This document shows positions 43,611 through 53,146 of a stretch of DNA of 64,000 bases, piece after piece (position 1 is the first letter of the stretch; every line of letters begins with the position of its first letter). The position numbers were made by a program, and so were the translations under genes. The notes below the pieces were generated by a model. That model was not told the DNA's origin and ran no database searches. It saw only the letters and a program-made list of their open reading frames with translations. The stretch comes from an uncultured Bacilli bacterium (lineage in GTDB: Bacteria; Bacillota_I; Bacilli_A; RF39; UBA660): the NCBI GenBank assembly GCA_934095965.1, contig CAKOKR010000002.1, positions 1 through 64,000 on the forward strand, read 5' to 3'.

Positions 43611-44332
43611 TAACCTATATTAATTACATTTGTATAAATCTGAGAAACATCCTCAATATCATCAAGCAAATTATATAATCTATCAAATATTTCTTTATCT
43701 TCACCACTTAAAGTAATCTTTTCTTTAGCATACATACCAACTTCATCAATTTCATAATCTACTTCTCCAAGTAAATTTTCTAAAACATCTTTAGTTTTAT
43801 TAACATCACTAGGATTCAAACTAAGGGTAATATATCCATCTTCATTTTCAATATCAACAATTTCAATACCTTCATTTAAAAGTGCATCAAATATCTTTTC
43901 TTCATCATCAAACTTAAATGATAAAATACCTAAGTGATCATAATTATATGATACAGAATTACTAACTCCCAAACTTTTATTAACCTTATTAAAAGCAGCT
44001 CTAACCATACCAACTGTTCTATTAACATTATCAGTTAAACACTTAATAATTAAAGTTGATGCCCCAGGTCCAAATCCTTCATAAATAACTTCATGATATT
44101 CATCTTGTCCAAGTCCTTTTGCTTTATCTAATGCTCTTGTAATGATATCACTTGGCACTTGATTTTTCTTTGCTTTATCAATCAATCTTTTTAATGTGAC
44201 ATTAGCATCTGGATTTGGACTTCCTTTCTTAGCTGCTAAATATATTTCTTTAGCATATGTTGTATAAATCTTCCCCTTTGCTGCTCCTGTTTTTTGAATA
44301 CTTGCCTTTCTTACTTCATAAGCTCTTCCCAT
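43610..44332 (-). CDS. yebC: YebC/PmpR-family regulatory protein
   Basis: 240 residues with family signatures near the N-terminus (KTGAAKGKIYTTYAKEI, a variant of the usual 'RAKRGKIFTKLIREI'), EVIYEGFGPG, and a C-terminal domain ending VSQIYTNV. YebC-like proteins act as transcriptional regulators or, as recently found, in translation of polyproline stretches. AGGAGG lies before the ATG, and the start overlaps the patatin gene end by 17 bases. Confidence 0.9.
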   Translation of the reverse strand: MGRAYEVRKASIQKTGAAKGKIYTTYAKEIYLAAKKGSPNPDANVTLKRLIDKAKKNQVPSDIITRALDKAKGLGQDEYHEVIYEGFGPGASTLIIKCLTDNVNRTVGMVRAAFNKVNKSLGVSNSVSYNYDHLGILSFKFDDEEKIFDALLNEGIEIVDIENEDGYITLSLNPSDVNKTKDVLENLLGEVDYEIDEVGMYAKEKITLSGEDKEIFDRLYNLLDDIEDVSQIYTNVINIG

Positions 44333-45371
44333 TATAATTACCTCCTAAACTTTTAACAAACTTATAAACATCACTATCAATTCTAGTAAACCTTATTCTT
44401 TTTATTACATCTTTTATTCTATACACATTGTAATATGTAAACCTCTCTTTTTTCATTACATATTCAACTACTTTAATAACTAATCTTTTTTCATCTTTAG
44501 TACCAAACAATTTACTCATAGAATAAACTATATCTTTATCTACATATTTAAGTAAATATTTATAATACCATTTTCTTCTTTTTTTAAAGATATATTTTTT
44601 TCCATCAAAATCTCCAACTTCTTTAAGAGTATCATAATAACCCATTTTAATCATTTCATCTATATCTTTTTTCTTAAAATCAAGTATATTATATAACTTC
44701 TTCCTTGGCTTAATAACTATTATCTTTTTTCTATCTTTATATGGTCTCCTTAAGCCAATTGCTTCTAAATCTATTACATATACTTTATCATACCCCATAT
44801 TAATTAACATATTCGCTGGTATATAATCATGAAAACCCCCATCTAAGTAATAATTATTATCAATCATTTTTTCTAACTTAAATACAGGTAAATAACATGA
44901 TGCTAAAATATATTCATTTAAATGTTTCTTATCTATATCTTTTTTTAACATATACCTTGGTTTAAAATCATTAAATCTAACAGTTACTAAACCAAAATCC
45001 TTCTTACTTTCATAAAGGTATTTTTCTAAATGAAACTCTTTTAATTTTTCTTTTAAACCAATCGTACTAATACCCCTATTACTTATAATATTCTTTATAT
45101 TTTTAAGTATCTCTATTACATCTATTTTATCATGATTTGCACTATCCACTAATTCTTTAGAAAAACCAAGTATCTCTCCAGCATCCATATTAGACCAAAA
45201 ATCATATAACTCTAAAAATTTTCCACTAGCACACATACATGCATTAAATGCACCAATACTTGTTCCAACAAACCCATCAACCTTTATATTTAAATCTCTA
45301 AAAGCTTTATAAGCACCAACCTGATAAGCGCCTCTTAATCCCCCACCAGAAAATGCAATACCTACTTTCAT
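44316..45371 (-). CDS. Patatin-like phospholipase
   Basis: 351 residues. The N-terminal half is a patatin hydrolase: the oxyanion loop SGGGLRGAYQVGAY, the nucleophile elbow GTSIGAFN (Ser about 41) and the catalytic Asp in DGGFHDYIPANM (about 171-182). The C-terminal 120 residues are basic and unassigned. It should hydrolyse acyl chains from lipids in or at the cytoplasmic side of the membrane. It overlaps the epimerase-like gene end by one base and is part of the zip-epimerase-patatin-yebC-CPBP operon. Confidence 0.9.
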   Translation of the reverse strand: MKVGIAFSGGGLRGAYQVGAYKAFRDLNIKVDGFVGTSIGAFNACMCASGKFLELYDFWSNMDAGEILGFSKELVDSANHDKIDVIEILKNIKNIISNRGISTIGLKEKLKEFHLEKYLYESKKDFGLVTVRFNDFKPRYMLKKDIDKKHLNEYILASCYLPVFKLEKMIDNNYYLDGGFHDYIPANMLINMGYDKVYVIDLEAIGLRRPYKDRKKIIVIKPRKKLYNILDFKKKDIDEMIKMGYYDTLKEVGDFDGKKYIFKKRRKWYYKYLLKYVDKDIVYSMSKLFGTKDEKRLVIKVVEYVMKKERFTYYNVYRIKDVIKRIRFTRIDSDVYKFVKSLGGNYNGKSL

Positions 45372-46282
45372 TATTTCACCAAAATTCTAGCAAGCAATCT
45401 ATTAATCTTTCTTCCATTTTTTCTTTTTTGTTTTATTCTTTTATAATATTGCCCTAATGAATCATTTCTATAATGTATTAAATCATTAAGTTCATCTCTA
45501 TCACTACACACTGGACTAACATAATCTTTTTCTAAGAACAATCTTGCACTAACATATTTAAAACTTAAACCATTATATTCCAGTAGTCTATCTAAAATAT
45601 TACCATATACAACCGGAACATCCCCAGTTACATTAAAAGTCTTTTTATTTAATTCATCACTATATTTAATACCCTTTACAAAAGCATAAGCACAATCTTC
45701 TTTAGTAATAACATCCATTAAATCATTTCTATTTCCATGATACATAAATGTTTCACATAAACCATCACTTAACACCAAAGGTATTCTATATATAGTATAG
45801 TTTTTTAACTTACTTTTAATTAAATTTTCTGCATCTAATTTAGCTTGTTCAAAATAATCAAGCTTATCAAGAGTAATCTTACTCTTTACACTAGGATTCT
45901 TTATATTTTTATAAAGTGATGTAGTTGATGCATAAAACAAATGACACTTCGGATTATAATAATTTATTGCTCTGACAATATTTTCACACCCTCCATAATC
46001 AATAGCATAAGCAAGTCCTTTTTTCATATTACCAAGTGGAGGCATGGCACTTGCTAAATAAATAATATAATCATGATCTTTAACTAATGCTTCCATTAAA
46101 ACTCTATCAGTTACATCACCATATAATATATTTACTCTCTTTTTAAAACGTTTAAGTCTATCCATAACTAATTTATTTTTCAAATCCATAATAGTTATTT
46201 CATATCTTCCTTCACTAAGTAAATATTTAACAGTATGAACCCCAACAGCACCGGCAGCACCAACCACTAAAACTTTCTTCAT
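45371..46282 (-). CDS. NAD(P)-dependent epimerase/dehydratase (extended SDR-like)
   Basis: 303 residues with a Rossmann fold: VLVVGAAGAVGVHTVKYLL is a glycine-rich loop of the GxxGxxG type, followed by GDVTD and IIYLASAMPP. The usual YxxxK catalytic pair is not plain: DYFEQAKLDAENLI carries Tyr in a shifted place with a nearby Lys. Its substrate is therefore unknown, and activity may be altered. It lies 16 bases after zip and touches the patatin gene. Confidence 0.72.
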   Translation of the reverse strand: MKKVLVVGAAGAVGVHTVKYLLSEGRYEITIMDLKNKLVMDRLKRFKKRVNILYGDVTDRVLMEALVKDHDYIIYLASAMPPLGNMKKGLAYAIDYGGCENIVRAINYYNPKCHLFYASTTSLYKNIKNPSVKSKITLDKLDYFEQAKLDAENLIKSKLKNYTIYRIPLVLSDGLCETFMYHGNRNDLMDVITKEDCAYAFVKGIKYSDELNKKTFNVTGDVPVVYGNILDRLLEYNGLSFKYVSARLFLEKDYVSPVCSDRDELNDLIHYRNDSLGQYYKRIKQKRKNGRKINRLLARILVK

Positions 46283-46298
46283 GCATATTTCACATCCT

Positions 46299-47015
46299 TT
46301 AAATTAAATTTATAATGATTAATATTATTATACCAATAATTATACCATAAATAGTTTCTTTTTTATGTATTTCTTGTATTATTTCTTTTAAAAGTTCAAA
46401 AATTAATATATGAAGAAGCATCCCAACTGTTAAAGAAAGAATTATTGCTTCTACTAAATAATTAAATGAACCAAATATACTAAATAGTAATCCTCCAATA
46501 AAACCACTTAAAACAAGTAAACAAATAAGTCCATTATTTTCTTTATTCTTACCAAAACTACCTATTTGAAACCCAAATGGCAAATTATGTAAACCAATAC
46601 CAAGTAACATAAGTAATCCACTTTTAATATTATTACTTGCAACACCATATAAAGCCATACCCTCAATCATATTATGTAAAAGTAACGCTGTAATAGTTAC
46701 AGTACTTATATGCTCCATATGAAGTACATGGTCAATCTTTTCTTCATCATCTTCATGATGTTCATGTTCATGATGAGGTACCAACTTATCAAGCATAAAT
46801 AAAATTATAAATCCAAGTAAAACAAATAATGACATCCACCATTTACCAGATTCAATTACCTCAGGTAACAAATCAAAACAAACTAACCCAATTATAACTA
46901 CACCAGCACATGCAATTGATGCATGAGTAAGCATAAGTTTATTATTACTATATTTATAGATAATTATTCCAACTAAAAAGAACAACCCACTAAAAAGTGT
47001 TAATAATAATGCCAT
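46299..47015 (-). CDS. ZIP-family metal transporter
   Basis: About 238 residues with seven or eight membrane helices. A His-rich cytoplasmic loop (PHHEHEHHEDDEE, about 80-92) separates helices 3 and 4. Helix 4 has HNMIEGMALYG and helix 5 GIGLHNLPFGFQIG, the metal-transport signature of ZIP proteins. It should import zinc or another divalent metal. ATG 47015 is preferred to an in-frame GTG at 47024, which would sit on the ribosome-binding region. It is the first gene of its operon. Confidence 0.88.
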   Translation of the reverse strand: MALLLTLFSGLFFLVGIIIYKYSNNKLMLTHASIACAGVVIIGLVCFDLLPEVIESGKWWMSLFVLLGFIILFMLDKLVPHHEHEHHEDDEEKIDHVLHMEHISTVTITALLLHNMIEGMALYGVASNNIKSGLLMLLGIGLHNLPFGFQIGSFGKNKENNGLICLLVLSGFIGGLLFSIFGSFNYLVEAIILSLTVGMLLHILIFELLKEIIQEIHKKETIYGIIIGIIILIIINLI

Positions 47016-47134
47016 AAGTACCACATCTCTTTTCTCTAGTATTTTACCAAAAAAAAGAACATTTTACAAGATTAACAAGTAATAAATTTACAGTTAGTTT
47101 AGTTTATTAAGATACAAAACTCAAAATTCATAAA

Positions 47135-47638
47135 TTACTCAATTGATTTTTTATATTTATTTAAAGATTTTAGAAAAATTCTCCCCATTTTTTCAATATT
47201 AATTTTTAACTTTTTTGTTATTAATCCATCATATTCTGTGATACCATAACTTTCAACTTCAAAAGGAAATTGAAAATCATCATCATTAACAAATGAAATT
47301 TCAAGAACTTCACTTGAAATTTTATCAGTTTAAACAACAGAATTTCCAGCATGAATAAAAGCACATCTTAATTGATAAAATAAATGTCCATTTAAAATAA
47401 ATTCAATTAAATTATTACCTAATCCATCGGTAAAGCGATAATTTTCCGCAACGTACATATCAAACCATTTAATATACTTTTCTTTTTTATCTCCATTCAT
47501 TTTTTTAGAAAACACATCAGGAATCATAAAGCAAGTTGCTAAAACTGCAACTTCATTATAATTTTCTAAAGAATTCTTCAATGACTTAACTATTACATCA
47601 ATATTTAATTTTTCATTAAATTTTAAAAATACTTTCAT
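47135..47638 (-). pseudogene. HEPN-like protein gene interrupted by an in-frame stop
   Basis: An ORF from ATG 47638 reads 102 codons to TAA at 47332-47330, but the same frame continues open for another 64 codons to TAA at 47137-47135 with normal-looking protein (TDKISSEVLEISFVND ... NIEKMGRIFLKSL). The first part holds LRCAFIHAG, an R-x4-H motif as in HEPN ribonucleases. The simplest reading is a 167-residue gene broken by one nonsense mutation; a truncated product or a sequencing error is possible. Family assignment is tentative. Confidence 0.6.
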
Positions 47639-47701
47639 GAAAACATCCCCTTAATAACATATATTAACATATAATTATATAATTGTAAAAACATAAAGAC
47701 A

Positions 47702-47728
47702 AATAAAAAAAGGACCGAAGTCCAATTT
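47702..47728 (-). terminator. Terminator of the TasA-like gene
   Basis: On the minus strand GGAC-TTCG-GTCC (47712-47723) followed by seven T residues. Confidence 0.8.
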
Positions 47729-47738
47729 TATATTGTTA

Positions 47739-48383
47739 TTATTTACAATTAGTTTTATCAAACTTAACAGCACCTTCAAAGTTTTTACCAGTGTTATCGT
47801 TTTGATCAACGCCTAAGTTCTTTAATGTTACAGTTAATGTCCAAGAATCAGAAACTGTAGCACCAGCATCAGCAACTAACTTATGAGTATAATCAGTACC
47901 ACCAGCAGTTGTAGGAATTTGAACATTAGTCTTAGTAGTTGTTATATTCATCTTGTCGATAATAGTTGTACTACCTTTAACTGCAGTAAATTCAAGTTCA
48001 GCAGCACTCTCAGTATTAGTTTTAGATACAACAAATGTATTATTTGTTATTGCTAAAGTTGCTGTATAACACATAGTACGATCAGCTTCTGCAACTTCTC
48101 CACCTTTAACATTAGTTGGAGCTGTCCATTCAACTGTACCAGTAGAAGTACCAGTTTGGTCACCCTTACCTTGAGCAAAGTTAGTAGCATCAGCATAAAT
48201 GTTGATAGCTTTGAAAGTTCCTAATGAAGAACTACCAGCTTTACCAGTATTAACAACGACATCTGCTTGAGATGCACTACCACCTTGAGCAGTGAAGTAT
48301 GCAAATGTAGCACCAACAACTGCAACTAATAAAGTAGCAACTGCGATAACTGTTAATAAGATTGTGTTTTTCTTATTTTCCAT
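47739..48383 (-). CDS. TasA/camelysin-like secreted protein
   Basis: 214 residues: a SipW-type signal (LLTVIAVATLLVAVVGATFAYFTA cut short here: hydrophobic core about 8-26, ATFAYF at its end), then a beta-rich, Thr/Ala-rich mature domain ending with Cys residues (MCYTA and NCK). Related proteins form extracellular fibres of the biofilm matrix. Compared with its neighbours the gene uses G/C-richer codons and has a strong GAGGAGG site, suggesting high expression. ATG 48383 is chosen over longer readings. No SipW-type signal peptidase is in the window. Confidence 0.75.
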   Translation of the reverse strand: MENKKNTILLTVIAVATLLVAVVGATFAYFTAQGGSASQADVVVNTGKAGSSSLGTFKAINIYADATNFAQGKGDQTGTSTGTVEWTAPTNVKGGEVAEADRTMCYTATLAITNNTFVVSKTNTESAAELEFTAVKGSTTIIDKMNITTTKTNVQIPTTAGGTDYTHKLVADAGATVSDSWTLTVTLKNLGVDQNDNTGKNFEGAVKFDKTNCK

Positions 48384-48539
48384 TTTTATGTCCTCCTCTA
48401 TTCTAATGATAGCATTTTTTAATATGAAAATCAACACTAAGTTGTTAATTTTCCAAAATTTTTTTACAATATTTTCATCTACACATTTTTATAGTAAAAT
48501 ATAAACAAAAATTTTACAGTATTTAACTGTAAAATTAAT

Positions 48540-49664
48540 TTACATACTCATGGTATAAGTTTTATTTGTTGAATCAAGTGTAATAACAATTCCACTTACA
48601 TAAGCTGTAGCCCCTCCAACAAATTTATATGTCGGATATAAATTACCACTTGTGATACTTGCTGCACTACTATAAGTAGTAATATTATTTTTATCAATTA
48701 TCTTACTTAATGTTGTACCACAATTTACAGCAACTTGATAAATATCAGTTCCTATAAAAGAAGTACACAAACTAGTTAAACTATTTGCAGTACCTTCTTC
48801 CACTCTCAAATTACCTTTATAAGTAATATTATTATATGTAATATCCATATTATAAGTTCCCGGATATACTCCAGTTAAAGTAAATGTACCATCACTGGTA
48901 GTTGTACTACTAAGTGAATTATTATGAAAACTTACTACTGCTCCACTTGCATTTGATGTACCACTTTTTACTGTGCCCTTTAAAGTATAAGCCATCTTTG
49001 CGTTAACAACTTCAGCCACAACTTCAGTATTTAAATAAAAATATGTATAACTTGCCGCAGGTATAGCTTTATCACTTAACCACATTTTAACCTTATAAGT
49101 CTTCGTAGATGTGGATGAAGATGAACTACCGACTGTATTAAATAAAATTGAATATCTATTATATCTTGAATCACTTGTATTAATTGAATAAATTGGTAAA
49201 TCTGCAACACTTATTGGTCCTGTTACTAAAGTATCTTCTTTACCCGCTCCATTATATTGATATACTGCAAGCATAACATAATCTAAAGGTGTTAATTGAT
49301 CACTATCATTATAACCGCTTCTTCCAGTAAAGTTTTCCATATCATACCCGATAGTTAAATTAAATGTTGAATTAAGTGTTCCGGTATTTTGAATATAAAT
49401 TAAACTAGCTTCATCCTGAGCCATACCCATTGCATCACTCATCGAACTCATTCCATTTCTTAAAACAGATGATGTCGAAGCACCATAAGAAACTGACAAT
49501 GTACCAGTTGTTATACTTTGATTACTTGTATTAGTTTTAACACTAAAAAACGATGCATAACTAAATCCAATCGATGCCATTGTTAAACAAAACACACAAA
49601 ATCCAATAACAAAATTCTTATTTTTAATAAATTTATTAGCTTTTTCCCAATTTATCTTCTTCAT
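48540..49664 (-). CDS. SipW-type exported protein with carboxypeptidase-regulatory-like domain
   Basis: 374 residues: a basic start and signal helix (about 16-38, ending SIGFSYASFF), a TasA-like beta domain (about 40-230, TTGTLSVSYG and FNLTIGYDMENF), then a CarboxypepD_reg/Cna-B-like domain (about 232-295, LKGTVKSGTSNASGAVVSF and GTFTLTGVYPGTYNM), and a C-terminal tail. It is probably a surface or matrix protein partnering the TasA-like product encoded just downstream. It has its own ribosome-binding site, and about 150 bases separate the two genes. Confidence 0.7.
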   Translation of the reverse strand: MKKINWEKANKFIKNKNFVIGFCVFCLTMASIGFSYASFFSVKTNTSNQSITTGTLSVSYGASTSSVLRNGMSSMSDAMGMAQDEASLIYIQNTGTLNSTFNLTIGYDMENFTGRSGYNDSDQLTPLDYVMLAVYQYNGAGKEDTLVTGPISVADLPIYSINTSDSRYNRYSILFNTVGSSSSSTSTKTYKVKMWLSDKAIPAASYTYFYLNTEVVAEVVNAKMAYTLKGTVKSGTSNASGAVVSFHNNSLSSTTTSDGTFTLTGVYPGTYNMDITYNNITYKGNLRVEEGTANSLTSLCTSFIGTDIYQVAVNCGTTLSKIIDKNNITTYSSAASITSGNLYPTYKFVGGATAYVSGIVITLDSTNKTYTMSM

Positions 49665-49738
49665 TTAAATCTTCTCCTAGAATTATTTTAACATGTATAT
49701 TTTAAAAAGTAAATTATTTAATAAAAAAAAGACATTAA

Positions 49739-51541
49739 TTAACGTCCTTTTCTATATCTTTCTTTTGGATCTAAGTATTTTTTTCTTAATCTTATTTCCG
49801 TCGGAGTAATTTCTATATACTCATCATCTTCAATAAATTCTAATGCTTCTTCCAAAGTAAATTTCTTTGCTTTATTAAGTACAATAGCATCATCTGCATG
49901 AGCACTTCTAGTATTTGTAAGTTCTTTATTCTTACAAGGATTAACATCTAAGTCTCCTTCTTTATTAGCAATACCTACAATCATACCAACATAAACATCT
50001 GTTGATGGGTCCACTATCATTGTACCTCTACTACTTAAGTTATATAATGAATAACCAAAAGTTGTACCATTAACCATAGATACCAAAACACCATTCTTAC
50101 GTCCAACAATAGCTCCAGCATATGGACCATATGAATCGAATGAACGAACCATGATACCTTCACCCTTAGTTTCAGTAATAAATGAACCACGATAACCAAT
50201 TAAACCTCTAGTTGGAACTAAATATTCACATCTTGTATAACCTACTTCACCAGGTGTAACACTTTGCATAATACCTTTTCTTTCATTTAAAGAATTAATT
50301 ACAGTTCCAGAATATTCATTTGGTACATTAACAATAACTTTTTCATATGGTTCTTCACGTTTTCCATCCACTTCTTTAAAAATAACTTCAGGTTTAGAAA
50401 CAGATAATTCATAACCTTCTCTTCTCATATTTTCAAGTAATATAGATAAATGAAGTTCACCACGTCCACTAACTTTAAAACCATCTGCACCTTCTAATTG
50501 TTCAACTTTTAATCCCACATTAGTTTCAAGTTCTTTTTCTAATCTTTCTTTTAAATGTCTACTTGTTAAGAATTTACCACTTTGACCTGCAAATGGTGAA
50601 TTATTAACTAAGAAATTCATTGATAATGTTGGTTCTTCAATAATAATCTTAGGAAGAGGATCAATTACATCTTTTTCACAAATTGTATCTCCGATAGATA
50701 CATCACTACATCCTGCAACAGTTACAATATCACCATAGTACGCAGTATTAACTTCAACTCTTTTAATACCTTGGTTAACAAATAACTTAGATACTCTAAA
50801 CGATTCAACTCTTCCATCATTAGTTGCTAAAGATACAACTTCTCCAGACTTAATCTTACCTTTATTAATTCTACCAATACCAAGTCTTCCAATATAATCA
50901 TCATATGCAAGTTGACATACTTGTAATTGAAGTGGATCAGTTTCATTACCTTCAAATACTTTAGTGTTATTTACAATAGTTTCAAATAATGGAGTTAAAT
51001 CCTTACCTTCATCACCCATATTATAAATAGCATAACCACTTCTAGCACTACCATAAAGAATTGGAAAATCTAATTGTTCATCAGTTGCACCTAATTCCAT
51101 AAATAAATTAAATGTCATATCAACAACTTCTTCAGCTCTTTGGTCCTTCTTATCGATTTTATTAATAAAAAGAATCGGTCTTAAATTATTTTGTAATGCT
51201 TCTTTTAAAACAAATCTAGTTTGAGGCATTGGTCCTTCCGCAGAATCAACTAAAAGTATAACAGTATCAACTGTTTTAATAACTCTTTCAATTTCACTAG
51301 AAAAATCAGCATGACCTGGTGTATCAACTATATTGATTTTATAATCTTTATACTTAATAGCACAGTTTTTAGCTGTTATAGTAATACCTCTTTCTTTTTC
51401 AATATCACCACTATCCATTACACAATCTACTAATTCTTCATTTTCTCTGAAAACTCCACTTTGTCTAAGTAATCCATCAACTAATGTAGATTTTCCAGCA
51501 TCTACGTGTGCAACAACAGCTATATTAATTATTTTATCCAT
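49739..51541 (-). CDS. typA: Translational GTPase TypA/BipA
   Basis: 600 residues, family length. G domain: AHVDAGKSTLVDGLL, RGITITAKN, DTPGHADF, NKIDK; then EF-G-like domains II, III and V, and the TypA-specific C-terminal domain (GTMIVDPSTDVYVG, NPCKNKELTNTRS). It binds ribosomes and supports 50S assembly and growth under stress. It is monocistronic, with its own T-rich end close to the stop. Confidence 0.97.
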   Translation of the reverse strand: MDKIINIAVVAHVDAGKSTLVDGLLRQSGVFRENEELVDCVMDSGDIEKERGITITAKNCAIKYKDYKINIVDTPGHADFSSEIERVIKTVDTVILLVDSAEGPMPQTRFVLKEALQNNLRPILFINKIDKKDQRAEEVVDMTFNLFMELGATDEQLDFPILYGSARSGYAIYNMGDEGKDLTPLFETIVNNTKVFEGNETDPLQLQVCQLAYDDYIGRLGIGRINKGKIKSGEVVSLATNDGRVESFRVSKLFVNQGIKRVEVNTAYYGDIVTVAGCSDVSIGDTICEKDVIDPLPKIIIEEPTLSMNFLVNNSPFAGQSGKFLTSRHLKERLEKELETNVGLKVEQLEGADGFKVSGRGELHLSILLENMRREGYELSVSKPEVIFKEVDGKREEPYEKVIVNVPNEYSGTVINSLNERKGIMQSVTPGEVGYTRCEYLVPTRGLIGYRGSFITETKGEGIMVRSFDSYGPYAGAIVGRKNGVLVSMVNGTTFGYSLYNLSSRGTMIVDPSTDVYVGMIVGIANKEGDLDVNPCKNKELTNTRSAHADDAIVLNKAKKFTLEEALEFIEDDEYIEITPTEIRLRKKYLDPKERYRKGR

Positions 51542-51593
51542 AAAACTTCACCCTTTTTTCGCATAAACACCACTAGATAATAATACAAAACAT

Positions 51594-51626
51594 AGAAAAA
51601 GTCAAGAGTTTTCTTGACTTTTTCTA
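51594..51626 (-). terminator. Terminator of recA
   Basis: AAAAAGTCAAG (51596-51606) pairs with CTTGACTTTTT (51613-51623), lying 40 bases after the recA stop and upstream of typA. Confidence 0.85.
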
Positions 51627-51664
51627 TTAGTTTCTCTATTGTGTAAAATAAAAAGAAACCAAGA

Positions 51665-52708
51665 TTACTTTTCTTGAGTTTTTCCTTGTCTTTCTTTCTT
51701 TTTATCAACAAAACCATAATGTTCTCTGATTTTTAATTCAATTTCATCACGTAATGCTGGATTTTCTTTCAAATAAATTTTAACATTTTCTTTACCTTGC
51801 CCAATCTTTTGACCATTATATGAATACCAAGCACCACTTTTATCTACTATAGCTAAATCACTACCTATATCTAAAATTTCTCCTTCTCTAGATATACCTT
51901 CACCATACATAATATCAACACTTGCAGTTTTAAATGGAGGTGCTACTTTATTTTTAACTACTTTAATATTTGTTTTATTACCAACAATTTGATCCCCCAT
52001 TTTAATTTGTTCACCACGTCTTACATCAAGTCTAATAGTTGAATAAAACTTAAGAGCTCTTCCACCTGGTGTAGTTTCTGGATTACCAAACATAACTCCA
52101 ACTTTTTCTCTTAATTGATTAATGAATATTGCAGTTGTTTTTGTTTTATTCATTGTACCTGATAATTTTCTTAAAGCTTGTGACATTAATCTTGCTTGAA
52201 GACCTACATGAGAATCTCCCATTTCTCCATCAATTTCTGCTTGAGGAACCAATGCTGCAACTGAATCAATAACTATAATATCAACAGCATCACTTTTAAC
52301 TAAGGCATCACAAATTTCTAAAGCTTGTTCTCCTGTATCTGGTTGACTTAATAAAAGTTCATTAATATTAACACCTAGATTTCTAGCATAAACTGGATCA
52401 AGGGCATGTTCTGCATCAATAAATGCAGCTCTTCCACCATTTTTTTGTACTTCAGCAATAGCTTGCAAGGCAACAGTTGTCTTACCACTGGATTCAGGTC
52501 CATAAATTTCAATAATTCTTCCCTTCGGATATCCTCCAACACCTAATGCAACATCAATAGTAATTGAACCACTTGATGTAACATCAACATTCATGTGTTC
52601 ATTATCCCCTAATTTCATTATTGCCCCTGCCCCAAATTGTTTTTCAATATCAGCAAGTACTTGTTCTAACGCCTTATCTTTATTCTTTTCATCTTTCGTA
52701 ATTTTCAT
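51665..52708 (-). CDS. recA: Recombinase RecA
   Basis: 347 residues with all RecA landmarks: [12 protein letters not shown] (Walker A, about 68-79), [14 protein letters not shown] (Walker B), the DNA-binding loops around [20 protein letters not shown] and [10 protein letters not shown], and a basic C-terminal tail. It catalyses strand exchange and stimulates LexA cleavage. It is monocistronic, with a sigma-A promoter and a possible LexA-like box upstream. Confidence 0.98.
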   Translation of the reverse strand: MKITKDEKNKDKALEQVLADIEKQFGAGAIMKLGDNEHMNVDVTSSGSITIDVALGVGGYPKGRIIEIYGPESSGKTTVALQAIAEVQKNGGRAAFIDAEHALDPVYARNLGVNINELLLSQPDTGEQALEICDALVKSDAVDIIVIDSVAALVPQAEIDGEMGDSHVGLQARLMSQALRKLSGTMNKTKTTAIFINQLREKVGVMFGNPETTPGGRALKFYSTIRLDVRRGEQIKMGDQIVGNKTNIKVVKNKVAPPFKTASVDIMYGEGISREGEILDIGSDLAIVDKSGAWYSYNGQKIGQGKENVKIYLKENPALRDEIELKIREHYGFVDKKKERQGKTQEK

Positions 52709-52737
52709 TTTTCCTCCTAATTCCCTGATACATTCTA

Positions 52738-52790
52738 ATTGTACCCCAAATTCAGAAAAAAGTCAACACAAAATTTCAAATACTTGTTCG
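52738..52790 (-). promoter_or_regulatory. recA promoter with a degenerate LexA-like box
   Basis: On the minus strand TTGACT (52761-52766), 17 bases, TACAAT (52738-52743). Upstream, CGAACAAGTATTTG (52777-52790) keeps one perfect CGAAC half of the Bacillota LexA box and a poor second half. A palindrome GTTCGACGAAC overlaps it at 52786-52796. Confidence 0.55.
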
Positions 52791-52795
52791 ACGAA

Positions 52796-53146
52796 CTAAT
52801 TTTTTGGTTTGAAAAATAAGGAAACAAGAAATGAAGCAACAATTGCCCCAGTTATAACACCAGATGACTTAGTTAACATATTTGTAAAAATACCCAAAAA
52901 ACCGGAATCTTTAAACCCTTCCCATGCTGCAGAATATAAACTATTACCAAAATTAGAGATTAATACTGTTGCACCAGCTCCAAACTTAGAAATTAAATTA
53001 TCATACACTCCTAAAAAAGCAAGTATAGCACCCATAACAGTATAAAGACTTGTAATATGTCCTGGTGTTAATTTTGAATTATCCAAAATAACTTCAGCAA
53101 TTCCACACAAAAGCCCAGCAAACAAAAATGCATTAATATAATTCAT
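52796..53146 (-). CDS. spoVAE: Stage V sporulation protein AE (SpoVAEb)
   Basis: 116 residues, with four membrane helices and the family phrases LCGIAEVILDNSKLTPGHI and ILAFLGVYDNLISKFGAGA. It is part of the SpoVA channel that moves calcium-dipicolinate into the forespore and out on germination. It overlaps spoVAD by one base and is the last gene of the operon, ending 87 bases before recA. Confidence 0.92.
   Translation of the reverse strand: MNYINAFLFAGLLCGIAEVILDNSKLTPGHITSLYTVMGAILAFLGVYDNLISKFGAGATVLISNFGNSLYSAAWEGFKDSGFLGIFTNMLTKSSGVITGAIVASFLVSLFFKPKN

Noticed and set aside
51529..51717. 62-codon minus-strand ORF between typA and recA
   Set aside because: It covers the recA terminator and the start regions of both genes, is Lys/Phe-rich, and has no ribosome-binding site.
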